A DNA stretch of 64,000 bases from Dillenia suffruticosa (GCA_033439265.1 JAVTVX010000004.1:18241701-18305700); one strand, 5' to 3'; shown: positions 1-9,990, counted from the first letter of the stretch. Program-made: numbers and translations. Notes: generated by a model not told the origin, from the sequence alone.

Positions 1-499
1 GAATTTTAAAATTCAAATCCTATAAATGAGAGTTAATGCATTCAAATAAAGTTAATGGGAAAAATATAACCGAAAAAGAATTAAATATGATGAAAAATGG
101 AAGAGATTTAAATTGGGATGCATTTGACCACATTTAGGTGTCTCATTCAAACCTCCACACAATTAATCTTGTTTTCGGTTATGAATATTTGATTAAATTC
201 TCATTGTGAGCAGCAATATTCTAGGGTGACAATTATGGCATTTTAAAAACTCTTTGATGGTTGAGAGTCTATATAAACCCCCTCTTAGTGCATTGGATTC
301 CTAAATCCAATTTCAAGTCTCCACACCATCTATTGAGAGAAATTGAGGGTTTAGAAGGTTTGTGCATGTCATTTGGTATTATCGTAATTGTCAAAAATTA
401 TCGGAATCCATAAACGTTCCAAAATCACCTCGACGCCATCACAATTGTCAAAGATCATCGAAATTGAAAATGGTCGAAAGTACATTCAATCCTTTTTGT
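1..499 (+). repeat. Flank of duplicated segment, copy 1
   Basis: This stretch precedes the LTR of element A. It is nearly identical by eye to 55377-55873 (same orientation) and to the reverse complement of 40401-40899. It therefore belongs to a segment duplicated together with the LTR, not to separate insertions. It includes a degenerate tandem repeat of roughly 57 bp around 375-470, with two related versions of a CAATTGTCAAAGATCATCG-like unit. The copy runs off the left edge of the window. The short ORFs here are not supported as genes. Confidence 0.8.
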
Positions 500-760
500 T
501 GTAACACCGACACTGCGGTGTCCGTACAAGTATGCAACCTTTGAAATATATATATATAGAGAAAAAAAAGGTTGATTTATATTGATTTTTTATTTCGGGG
601 TCTTTAAATTTAATTTTTGGTATGAATTAAATTGTCGTATTCGTAAATCGTAGCGAACCTATTATTTTTATAAAATTCGCAAGCTAGCAAAAATGTGGGT
701 GCGAGAATATATATGTGAATGTATATATATGCTTTAAAAAAAAAAAAAACACTCCACAGC

Positions 761-828
761 GGGTGCTACGTTTTGAGCCAAAACGCAGCACCCCCTGCAT
801 TTGGGAAATTAGGGATTAAAACCCTAAT
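761..828 (+). promoter_or_regulatory. Paired stem-loops at predicted LTR transcription start
   Basis: Stem-loop 1 is 761-774 paired with 780-793, with one A-C mismatch. Stem-loop 2 is 808-814 paired with 822-828, and its 3' arm contains the plant telo-box AAACCCTAA. They lie 30-100 bp downstream of the TATA-like run at 719-731, so they are expected at the 5' end of the element RNA. Equivalent first hairpins occur in the LTRs of elements B and C and in the LTR at 29045. The second hairpin is perfect in C and in the 29045 LTR. Confidence 0.6.
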
Positions 829-1566
829 CCCCCCTTCTCTCTCTCTCTACCCCCGACTGTTCACCTTCTGCGGCGCCATCTCCTTCTCCGCCGCATCCCT
901 CCGTCGAGATCGATCGCTCCACCACCGCCACCCTTCCTCTTTCTCTCTCTAGATCACTCTCTTTCTCTCTCTCTTCCGCCTCTCTTCTCTCTTCTCCCGA
1001 TCTCCCCGCCACCGCGTCTCTCTCTTTCTCGCAGCCATCCTCCGCTGCGAGCGATCGCCAGAATCAGCCGCACGATCTTCCTTCCACGAGCGCGTCGTAG
1101 CCACCGCTGCTCCAATCCTCTGCGAGTGCGCGACTGTAGCGCGATCTCCAATCCTCTGCGAGCGTGCACTACGCGAGCCCTAGCGCGCCCCTGCATGCCT
1201 CTGCTTGCTCCTGCACGAGCGCCAGCGTGCCCCAACACGAGTGCCAGCGTGCCCCAGCATGGGCTCCCCTGCATCAGCGCGCCCTTGGGTGCCTCTGCCC
1301 GAGCGCTAGGGCGCCCCTGCGCGAGCGCAGTGCGCATAGCACGCGATCTTCTGCGCAAGCGCTCGCCTCAACCCGCGAGCGCACGCTCCAGGTCGAGCAC
1401 TTCAGCTCACGAGCGTGAGCCCAAGCCCTAGCCCGGGAGCGCACCAACCCATGCGCACAGCCCACGGCCCACTGCAGCCGCGAAGCCATCGCCAGCCCGT
1501 GAGCGCACCAAGCCCGCGGCCCACGAGCCCGCGACGGCCTGTGATAGTCCGTGAGACTCTGCAAAG

Positions 1567-1666
1567 GTAAATGACTCAAAGTTTCGATTTTCACACTAGG
1601 ATTTCAAATTTCTTTAGTAATTGGACTTAAATTGCTCACCATTGTTTCGAATTTGGAAATATTCAG
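1567..1666 (+). other. Predicted 5'-leader intron 1 in LTR A
   Basis: The donor reads CAAAG|GTAAATGA and the acceptor ATATTCAG|G. The segment is 100 nt and AT-rich, while the upstream leader is GC-rich. The same donor and acceptor are found at 56960-57059, 47465-47565, 13766-13667 (minus), 30187-30267 and 62679-62758. Each is followed by a 56-58-nt exon-like segment ending CCCTAG|GT. This is a splice-signal prediction only. Confidence 0.5.
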
Positions 1667-1724
1667 GTTTTAGACCAAACCGACGGGCAACCGAAAGCTA
1701 GATCTGAGATCCGAGGAACCCTAG

Positions 1725-3659
1725 GTAAGAGAAATGAAATCTCTTCAATCTTTGGATAAACTTTGTCAAATTAGGTAGTATTAGTTGAAAAGAAAATTGA
1801 AGATTCATTACTAGACCCTTATTTGATATCGAATTGTGATGATTAATTAGGAAAATCTCATTGGAAACTCGAGCGATCAGATTTGAATTGGTTTTGAAAA
1901 TAGAGAGTGATCACCCTCCCGTATACTGTGAGTGGGATTTATTTCAATGCTTTTGTTTAATGTGTAAACCCTGTTTTACAATATTTGATAAATGAGCATG
2001 ATTTGTAACGTATTTGAAATATTTTGATTAGTTTTGAAATTGATTTTTGTGAACCGATGGAGTGTCCAAAAACTGTTGAAATATTGAAATTATGCATCCA
2101 TGTGGTTGAAATATATAATGTGTCATTTTATGGTATATGTTGCATTTGGTTTGTAAACCTGATTTCAGCACATTTTTATACGATATTGGATTTGGCCTTG
2201 AGGGCTCGATATGTATTGTTCCGCAACTACAAAAGACACCATGAGAGACGCTTTGGTGGCGTCCAGATATGCCTAGGCCTGGGGTATCCCACGAGTTGTC
2301 ATGATTTTTATTAACGACACGGTACTAGCCAAGTCGAACCCGAAAGGGGGAGGATTTAGATACTTTCTCCAAGTCTAGCACCTGGACGAGGTTCGTCGCC
2401 AATGCTGGGGTAGAGAGCATTTTAAATAAACTTGCATATAACACCCCCAGTGCACTTGTCATAGGTCGCGGTAGACCTCTGCTAGGACACTTTCGGCTGG
2501 TAACTCTATGATTTTAATGACAGTGCTTTGGACGCATATTTGACTTGAAATGCGTACTAATGATATATTGTTGAAATGAAAAGTATGAGAATTTGAAATA
2601 TGATTTGATACTTTTGCTTTGACATTCCAGTTTCACACTTCATAGTGGACGATTGCATTGACCCACTCACTCACTGAGTATTCTTTCCCGAGTACTCACC
2701 CCTCATTTCCCTTTTGTTTCAGAGATAATATTTGACAAGGAGCGTTGCTTTTAGGACGCTCAGTATCATTGAGAGATCTGGTCTGGAATTGAGGAGATAT
2801 ATATATATATTTCTTCTATAAAATTTGTATTGGTAATGTATATGCATTCTGAGGTCTATAGACGACCATTGTATAATTCTGGGATGACTGTATTAATATG
2901 GACATTTAAATTGTGGAACTCTCATGTCATTGCATAACATTGCATTGAGGTATTTCTTATTCATTGCGTATGTACTTGGGAATGTGTTATATCTTAAAAG
3001 TGTACTCTAAGATCGCTCGGTGCCACCTCTAAATCACAGGAGGGGCGACTAGCGGCTGTCCATGCCTTTGACGGGGGCATGGTAGTAGAGGTCTATGACT
3101 AAGTTGTTTGAAATTTTTATAGCCTTGCATTATTTGGATGTTGGCTGTGAGATTGGTTGATTTGGGAGAGGCCGGGATAGCCATTTGATTATATTACAAG
3201 ATGGTTGTGCTTTATATAAGATAAATTGTATTTGGGAAACCTCCGAAATATGGACAGATTCTGCCCGATTTTCTGTAAAAAAACAGCCGGCATTCAGGAT
3301 AACGGGCGGCTGTTCACGATCCCGGTTCGGGGCGTGACAGTTGGATTGGTATGAGAACCGGTTTTAGGTTGAGAGCTGTGTTTTATAAAATAGTTTTGGA
3401 AAACATTCCCAAGTGTGTTTAAAGTCCTCAATGCATGAGAGTTTCATACAGTCATGAAGTCCCAGTGCATGGTTATAGGTATATGAGTTCATCAATTTTA
3501 GGGGATTAGATACGATTGTATCTAACCTAACATGCCATATTTTCCCTATTGAACTAAGAATTTCATTCTCTTATAAAGGTAGTCATGCTGTGACTAGTTC
3601 AAATTTTTTGAACCTGCATATTCTTTGAACGATATCTAATAAGGATCTTTCTCTTGTAG
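1725..3659 (+). other. Predicted 5'-leader intron 2 spanning LTR tail and primer site (element A)
   Basis: The donor CCCTAG|GTAAGAG lies inside the LTR. The pyrimidine-rich acceptor TCTTTCTCTTGTAG ends 4 nt before the gag ATG at 3664. Splicing would remove the 3' 1.6 kb of the LTR, the primer site and the untranslated leader. The layout is the same in element B (13608 to 11670, minus), element C (47622-49723) and the third copy of A (57118-59021). No transcript data are available. Confidence 0.5.
3340..3372 (+). other. Primer-binding site of element A
   Basis: Just inside the LTR, 3347-3358 reads TGGTATGAGAAC. Against the initiator-methionine tRNA primer site TGGTATCAGAGC it has two mismatches. 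It is followed by TTTTAGGTT. This places the 5' LTR end at 3339 and fixes element A as plus-strand. Confidence 0.8.
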
Positions 3660-3663
3660 AAGT

Positions 3664-3807
3664 ATGACGACCCGACGGAGCAACCGTCTTGCCCCACCAG
3701 AGGCATTAGACGAGCCGGAGGATCGTTCCTCGACTCGCGTGCCACTACCGGCACCTGCTCAGCCAGCTACTTAGGCTAAGGTTCCCGTACCCATACTCGA
3801 CGCTTTT
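3664..3807 (+). pseudogene. gag N-terminal stub of element A
   Basis: The ATG opens a frame starting MTTRRSNRLAPPEA and reaching PVPILDAF, where coding sequence stops and LTR sequence begins. The VPVPxLDAFR stretch aligns with the Gag N-terminus of element B (TPVPTLDAFR). One codon is TAG where the copy at 59026 has CAG, so this copy also has a nonsense change. The rest of gag and all of pol are missing, and the next bases come from within an LTR. No functional Gag can be made from this stub. Confidence 0.75.
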
Positions 3808-4722
3808 CGTTTTGAGCCAAAACGCAGCACCCCCTGCATTTGGGAAATTAGGGATTAAAACCCTAATCCCCCTTCTCTCTCTCTCACTACCCCCCGACTC
3901 TTCACCTTCCGCGACGCCATCTCCTTCTCCGCCGTATCCGTCCATCGAGATCGATCGCTCCACCACCCCACCCTTCCTCTTTCCCTCTCTAGATCACTCT
4001 CTTTCTCTCTCTCTTTCCGCCTCTCTTCTCTCTTCTCCCGATCTCCCCACCGCCGCGTCTCTCTCTCTCTCGCTATCATCCTCCGCCGCGAGCAATCGCC
4101 CGAATCAGCCGCACGATCTTCCTTCCACGAGCGCGCCATAGCCGCCGATGCTCCAATCCTCTGTGAGCGCACGACTGCACGCTCCTGCACGAGCGCCAGC
4201 GCGCCCCTACATGCCTCTGCACGCTCCTGCACGAGCGCCAACGCGGCCCTGCACGAGTGCCAGTACGCCCCTGCACGGGCTCCCCTGCACCAGCGCGCCC
4301 TTACGTGCCTCTGCACGAGCGCTAGCGCGCCCCTGCATGAGCGCAGTGCGCATAGCATGCGACCATCTGCGCGAGCGCGCGCCTCAACCTGCGAGCGCAC
4401 GCTCCAACCCGAGCACTTCAGCTCATGAGCGCGAGCCCAAGCCCTAGCCCGGGAGCGCGCCAGCCCGTGTCCGTAGCCCGCGGCCCACTATAGTCGTGAA
4501 GCCATCGCCAGCCCGTAAGCGAACCAAGCCCGCGGCCCACAAGCCCGCGACGGCCCGTGATAGTCCGTGAGACTCTGTGAAGGTAAATGACTCAAAGTTT
4601 TGATTTTCGCTCTAAGCTTTCAAATTTCTTTTGTAATTGGACTTAAATTGTTCACCATTGTTTCGAATTTGGAAACATTTAGGTTTTAGACAAAACCGAC
4701 GGGCGAACGAAAGCTAGAGCTG
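3808..4722 (+). mobile_element. 3'-LTR remnant of element A, cut at both ends
   Basis: The sequence repeats LTR A from its position 769 (CGTTTTGAGCC, inside stem-loop 1) to about position 1705. It includes the CT tract, the GC-rich minisatellite and the leader-intron signals (donor near 4582). It most likely remains from the 3' LTR after a deletion joined gag to the hairpin. At 4722/4723 it abuts minus-strand LTR sequence of element B. The same two junctions recur at 59169 and 60150/60151, so they predate duplication of the segment. Confidence 0.7.
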
Positions 4723-6454
4723 TAAATGGTCATCTATAGACCTCAAAATACATATACATCACCAATACAAATTTGCAGCTGAAATACACAATGACTCCTT
4801 AAATCCAGACCAGATCTCCCAAAGATACTGAGCGACCTAAAAGCAACGCTCCTTGTCAAATACTATCTCTGAAATAAAAGGGAAATGAGGGGTGAGTACT
4901 CGGAAAAGAATACTCAGTGAGTGAGTGGGTCAATGCAATCGTCCAATATGAAATGTGAAATTGCAGTGTCAAAACATAAGTATATAAATCATATTTCAAG
5001 TTATCATGCTTATCATTTCAACAATATATCATTAGCATGCATTTCAAGTCAAATATACATCCAAAGCACTGTCATTAAAATCATAGAGCTGCCAGCCAAA
5101 AGTGTCCTGACAGAGGTTTACCGCGACCTATGACAGACGCACCAGGAGTGTTATGTGCAAGTTTATTTAAAGTGCTCTCTACCCTGGCGTTGGCGACGAA
5201 CCTCGTCCAGGTGCTAAACTTGGAGAGGATATCCAAATCTAAATCCAAATCCTCCCTCTTTCGGGTTCAATCTGACTAGTACCGTGTTGATAGTCAAATC
5301 ACGACAACTCGTGGGATACCCCAGGACTAGGCATATCCGGACACCACCAAAGCGTCTCTCACGGTGTCCTTCGTAGCTACGGAACAATACATATCAAAGC
5401 CCTCAAGGCTAAAATCAATATCATATCAAAATGTGCCGAAATCAGGTTCACAAACTAAATGCAACATATAGTATAAAATGACACATTATACGTATCAACA
5501 CGTGGATGCATAATTTCCATATTTCAACACTGTTTTTGGATACTCCATCGGTTCACAAAAATCAATTTCAAAACCAGTTAAAACATTTCAAACATGCTAC
5601 AAATCATATTCCTTTATCAAATATTGTAAAACAGGGGTTACATATTAAACAAAAGTATTGAAATAAATCCCACTCACAGTATGCGAGAGGGTGATCACTC
5701 CCTATTTTCAAAACCAATTCAAATCTGACCGCTCGAATCTTAAATGAGATTTTCCTAATTAATCATCACAATTCGATATCAAATAAGGGCCTAGTAATGG
5801 ATATTCAATTTCTTTCCAACCAATACTACCTAATTTGACAAAGTTTATCCAAAGGCTGAAGAGATTTCATTTCTCTCACCTAGGGCTCCTCGGATCTCAG
5901 ATCTAGCTTTCGTTCGCTCGTCGGTTTGGTCTAAAACCTGAATGTTTCCAAATTCGAAACAATTGTGAGCAATTTAGGTCCAATTACTAAAGAAATTCGA
6001 AACCCTAATGCGAAAATCGAAACTTTGAGTCATTTACCTCCGCAAAGACTCACGGACTATCACGGGCCTACGCGGGTCGGCAGTGGGCTCGCGGGTTGGC
6101 GCACTCCCGGGCTAGGACTAGGGTTCGCGCTCAGGCTGGAGCGTGCAGTGTGCTTGTGCATAGGCGCACAAGGGCGCGCTGGTGCAGAGGAACCCGTGCT
6201 GAGGCGTGCAGGGGCGCGCTAGCGCTCATGCAGGAGCGTGCAGAGGCGTGCAGGGGCGCGCTAGTGCTCGTGCAGTAGCGTGCAGAGGCACGCAGGGGCG
6301 CGTTGGTGCTCGTGCAAGAGCATGCATAGGTGCGTAGGGGAGCGCTAGGGCTTGCGCAGTGCGCGCTCGCGCTCGGGAGAGCGCAGTCGCACGCTTTGGC
6401 GTTGTTGCTCGTACTGGTGCACTCGCGGTGGCGGGGAGATCGGGAGAAGAGAGA

Positions 6455-6517
6455 AGAAAAGAAGAAGAAGAAGAAGAAGAAGAAGAAGAAGAAGAAGAAG
6501 AAGAAGAAGAAGAAGAA
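6455..6517 (+). repeat. (GAA)n microsatellite in LTR of element B
   Basis: About twenty GAA/AAG units lie in the predicted leader exon of the LTR. The sister LTR has a shorter tract near 14237-14285. Confidence 0.95.
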
Positions 6518-6698
6518 GGAGAAGGAGGCGGCGGCAGCAATTACGTGGTGGAGCGCGGTCGTCGAGGGGAGGAGAGAGAGGCAAAATCGGGGAGAGAAAG
6601 AGATGAAGTGAGAGAGGGAAGGATTGGGGCTAAAAGCCTTAATCTCCAATTGAGCGGGGGTGCTGCGTTTTGTCTCAAAACGCAGCACTCCGCTACTG

Positions 6699-6700
<2 letters not shown>

Positions 6701-6743
<43 letters not shown>
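6701..6743 (+). repeat. (TA)n microsatellite at the promoter end of the 3' LTR of B
   Basis: The run of TA dinucleotides covers the predicted TATA-box position, immediately upstream (minus strand) of stem-loop 1. The same site in the 5' LTR (about 14458-14470) is much shorter. Confidence 0.95.
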
Positions 6744-6747
<4 letters not shown>

Positions 6748-6754
6748 TGTTACA

Positions 6755-6770
6755 TTTTCTAACCCCCTAA
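6755..6770 (-). other. Polypurine tract of element B
   Basis: The minus strand reads TAGGGGGTTAGAAAA directly before the 3' LTR start, as expected of a plus-strand priming tract. Confidence 0.7.
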
Positions 6771-6802
6771 AAATAAGTTTCGTTCTCGAAACTAAAAGTA
6801 AA

Positions 6803-8060
6803 CTATACAAAAAACAGATGGGAGTAGTGTTTCCTCATGGCTTCCTCAGGCTCCCTGGTTTGTTCCTCGACCTGGTCGCTCCTCCACAAAACTCTAACAA
6901 GAGGAACCTCTTGGCTTCGTAGCTTTCTGATCTGTCGATCCAGAATAGCCACGGGCTGAATAGGTAAGTTCAAGTCCTCTCGAAGCTCAACTGGCGGAGC
7001 CTCTAAAATGTGTGAGGGATCTGGCTGATATCTCCTAAGTACTGAGACATGAAATACATCGTGAATACGCGATAGGTCTGCTGGCAGCTCCAATTTATAT
7101 GCTATACTTCTGACCCTCTCAAGGATACGGAAGGGCCCAATATACCTGGGGCTCAATTTCCCTCGCTCACCAACCTCATCCCAGTACAACGGGGAACGAC
7201 ACTTCCTCCCATACAATACCTCGTAAGGTAGCATGCCAATACTTGTCTGATAGCTATTATTATATGCGAACTCCACTAATGGAAGATGCGGATCCCAACT
7301 CCTCCGGAAATCCATAACACATGCTCTAAGCATGTTCTCTAAAGTCTGAATGGTCCTCTCTAACTGACCATCCGTCTGGGGGTGATACGCTGTGCTTAAA
7401 TTCAGTTTAATACCCAAAGCCTCCTGCAAACTAGGCCAAAAACGGGATGTAAATCTTGGGTCTATATCTGATACTATCGACACTGGAACCCCATGCAGTC
7501 TCACAATCATATCAATATAGAGGCGTGCCAATGCCTCAAGCGAGTAATAACTCCTAATCGGGATGAAGTGTGCAGATTTAGTAAGTCGGTCAACTATTAC
7601 CCAAATAGCATCATGCTGTGTCGAAGTCCGCGGTAACCCCACTACGAAATCTATCGTACTATGCTCCCACTTCCACTCAGGAATGGGAAGGGGCTACAAA
7701 GTGCCAACTGGACGCTGGTGTTTAGCCTTTACCTGCTGACATATAAGGCAACGAGCAATGAATTCTGTAATTTCCCATTTCATACCCGACCACCAATAAT
7801 TGTCTCTGATGGTGCGGTACATTTTAGTACTGCCGGGATGTAAAACATAAGCAGATGAATGAGCCTTCTCAAGAATCGCCCTGTGGAGATTACTATCTGT
7901 TGGTACACATACCCGATCTCGAAAAACCAACAGTCTATCCTTGCGAACTCTAAAGTCATCAATATCACCTCTACTGGCTTTCTCATAAATACTTCAGAGC
8001 TCTTCATCACTCTGCTGAAGCTCTCTGATACGGTCGAGCAAATTCGGCCGAACCTCAAAT
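6803..8060 (-). pseudogene. Integrase and chromodomain-like tail of element B
   Basis: This region inserts retroelement cDNA into the host genome. The zinc-binding HHCC region is visible (HSSAYVLHPGS ... CLICQQVKA). The core follows with STIDFVVGLP, IVSDIDPRF and the DGQLERTIQTLE glutamate, so the three acidic residues are present. Next come the GPF/Y-type stretch YIGPFRILERV and a Tekay-like chromodomain tail ending EEAMRKHYSHLF. One nonsense codon (TAG at 7694-7696) sits where the family has Q (GTLQPLPIP becomes GTL*PLPIP). Otherwise the frame is open from about 7930 to the stop at 6803-6805, and it continues the RNase H frame upstream. Confidence 0.9.
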
Positions 8061-8110
8061 TTGGCTAGTATAGCTCCCTGATCATCACTAGCCAACCTGA
8101 CTCCCAAAGC

Positions 8111-8890
8111 TCAGAGTCCGAATAAACATGAGAGATAAGTACTCTCGGTAGTCTGAGAAGAGGAAGACGACTTCCGACTCAAGGCATCAACCACTACATT
8201 AGCCTTGCCCGGATGATAGTCAATGATAAGGTCATAATCCTTTAGCAGCTCTAACCATCTCCGCTGCCTCAAATTCAGCTCCCTCTGAGTGAACAGATAC
8301 TTCAGATTCTTATGATCTGTAAACACCCTGCATGTGATCCCATATAAATAGTGGCGTCATATCTTTAGTGCAAAAACTATGGCCGCCAACTCCAAATCGT
8401 GCGTAGGATAGTTCACCTCATGTTTCTTTAGCTATCGCGAAGCATAAGCTATAACTCTACCATCCTGCATCAATACACAGCCCAATCCCTGTCTACTAGT
8501 GTCACTGTACACCACATACTCTCGACTACTCGTGGGAAGGGTTAGAATCGGAGCGGACGTCAACCGCTGTTTGAGCTCCTGAAAGCTCACCTCACAACGG
8601 TCATCCCATATAAATCTGACGTCCTTCTGTGTCAATCTAGATAACGGAGTAGTAATTCGAGAAAATCCCTCTACAAATCTGCGGTAATACCCGGCTAGAC
8701 CAAGAAAACTCATGATTTCTGATACTGTTTGTGGCTACTCCCATCTCAATATAGCCTCAACTTTCTGCGGATCAACAAAGATACCCTTTGCAGAAACTAT
8801 GTGGCCAAGAAAACCAATCTGCCGCAGCCAAAATTCACACTTGGTGAACTTGGCATAAAGTTGTCTCTCACGAAGAGTCTGTAGATCACC
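8111..8890 (-). pseudogene. RNase H and end of reverse transcriptase of element B
   Basis: The region removes RNA from RNA-DNA hybrids during reverse transcription. The frame contains the RT C-terminal FLGLAGYYRRFVEGFSRI, then the RNase H start YVVYSDTSRQGLGCVLMQ with its aspartate. It continues through KKHEVNYPTHDLELAAIVFA, the [11 protein letters not shown] stretch and the terminal [17 protein letters not shown]. Three nonsense changes are seen: WE*PQ, YASR*LKKHE and ALKI*RHYLYG. The first two read as CAG to TAG, and the third as TGG to TGA. The frame is shifted against the main RT segment at about 8890. Confidence 0.88.
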
Positions 8891-9470
8891 CAAAGGTGCT
8901 GAGCTTGCTCATCATCACTCTGCGAGTAGACTAAGATATCATCAATAAAAACAATGACGAACTGGTCCAAATAATCGTGAAAAATTCGGTTCATTAGGTC
9001 CATAAATGCGGCAGGGGCATTAGTCAACCCAAACTGTATGACCAAAAACTCATAATGTTCGTATCGGGTGCGGAAAGTCATCTTTTGCACATCTTGACTC
9101 CTAATCCGCAACTGATGATATCCCGATCGAAGATCAATCTTCGAGAAAACTTGGGCACCTTGCAATTGATCAAATAAATCATCTATGCGATGCAACGGAT
9201 ATCTATTCTTCACAGTCACCCGATTAAGCTGCCTGTAATCCACACACAATCTCAGTGAGCTGTCCTTTTTCTTTACAAACAGCACTGGAGCGCCCCAAGG
9301 GGACGTGCTAGGATGGATAAACTCCTTATCCAGCAACTCCTGCAGCTGGACCTTGAGCTCTCTCAGCTCAGCCGGTGCCATCCTGTATGGCGGCATAGAG
9401 ATAGGGGTAGTCCCCGGAGCTAAATCGATCTCAAAGTCAAACTGCTAAACCGGTGGTAATCTGGGTAACT
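8890..9470 (-). pseudogene. Reverse transcriptase core of element B
   Basis: The RNA-dependent DNA polymerase core is open here. It reads [20 protein letters not shown], then [60 protein letters not shown] and FIDDILVYS. The FIDD box holds the two catalytic aspartates (about 8923-8955). A frameshift near 9470 separates it from protease, and another near 8890 from the RT tail. All expected core motifs are retained, so decay is recent or slight in this part. Confidence 0.92.
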
Positions 9471-9990
9471 CTCGGGGAAAGTATCAGGAAAGTCCTATAC
9501 CACTGGGACATCCTCCAGTCTCGGTCCCTGAGCAGTGGTGTCAATGATATGAGCCAGGTAAGCCGTACATCCGCGGCGAATCATGCGTTTGGCCTCCAAA
9601 ACTGAAATGACACAGCGGGGTAAAACCCGCCTCTCGCCCTCAAAAATCAACACTGGCTGATCGGGTTTTCGAAACTCCACCTGCTTCTTAAAGCAGTCAA
9701 CTGAAAGCCGATGCATATATAGCCAATCCATCCCAAGATGGCATCAAAATCAGTCATGGCGAGGGGGATTAGATCTGCCTTCAGCACTGTATCCCCAACT
9801 TTGATCTCACATTCTCTATACACTGTGTCGCGTACAATCTGCTCACCCAGAGGAGTGATGACCGATATCTCCTAATCCAAAGGTGAGAGTGGTCTGTCAG
9901 AGTATCGGGAGAATTTATCGCTCACATACGAATAGTTAAACCCCTTGTCAATAAGGATATGAGCATCTATTCCAAAAATGGGTAGAGTAC
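9470..9990 (-). pseudogene. Aspartic protease of element B
   Basis: The frame runs from GTLPIFGIDAHILIDKG through FSRYSDRPLSPLD and MDWLYMHRLSVDCFKK to the linker MIRRGCTAYLAHIIDTT. The active-site triplet is DKG where retroviral-type proteases have DTG/DSG, so the enzyme is probably inactive. Element C has DTE at the same place. Nonsense codons occur at LD*EIS and VV*DFPDTF. The exon-like start at 9990 follows the AG acceptor at 9991. Confidence 0.8.

Larger units (their letters stand above)
500..3339 (+). mobile_element. LTR of Ty3/gypsy element A (5' LTR, copy 1)
   Basis: The LTR begins TGTAACACCGACACTG and ends GGGGCGTGACA, and a primer site follows directly. A TATA-like run lies at 719-731. 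An imperfect stem-loop follows at 761-793 (arms GGGTGCTACGTTTT and AAAACGCAGCACCC), then a second stem-loop at 808-828 (ATTAGGG/CCCTAAT). A CT-rich tract (about 835-1000) leads into a very GC-rich, CpG-rich degenerate minisatellite (1085-1560) and then an AT-rich 3' part. Intron-like segments at 1567-1666 and from 1725 onward are described separately. Matching copies are 55874-58699 (direct) and 37753-40400 (inverted, 3' end missing). The ORFs in the GC-rich part are composition artefacts. Confidence 0.9.
4723..6754 (-). mobile_element. 3' LTR of element B, truncated
   Basis: Read on the minus strand it begins TGTAACACAAAATATA at 6754. It matches the 5' LTR at 12452-14484 and stops at 4723, missing the final 475 bp. 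It holds an enlarged (TA)n run (about 6701-6743), a perfect 12-bp stem-loop (6660-6671/6677-6688) and an enlarged (GAA)n run (about 6455-6517). Both microsatellites are much shorter in the 5' LTR. The long K/E-rich and S-rich ORFs here are translations of the GAA repeat and not genes. Confidence 0.85.

Noticed and set aside
954..1594. Overlapping R/A/P-rich ORFs of 84-134 codons in LTR leaders (also 3855-4447, 39470-40078, 56195-56963, 59350-59904)
   Set aside because: High GC leaves all six frames open. Frames are not kept between LTR copies, and the regions are predicted leader exons without a coding signal.
6131..6922. Long ORFs rich in K/E, R or S on both strands
   Set aside because: They are six-frame translations of the (GAA)n microsatellite and GC-rich leader of an LTR. 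There is no domain and no conservation with the sister LTR at 13779-14594, where tract length differs.
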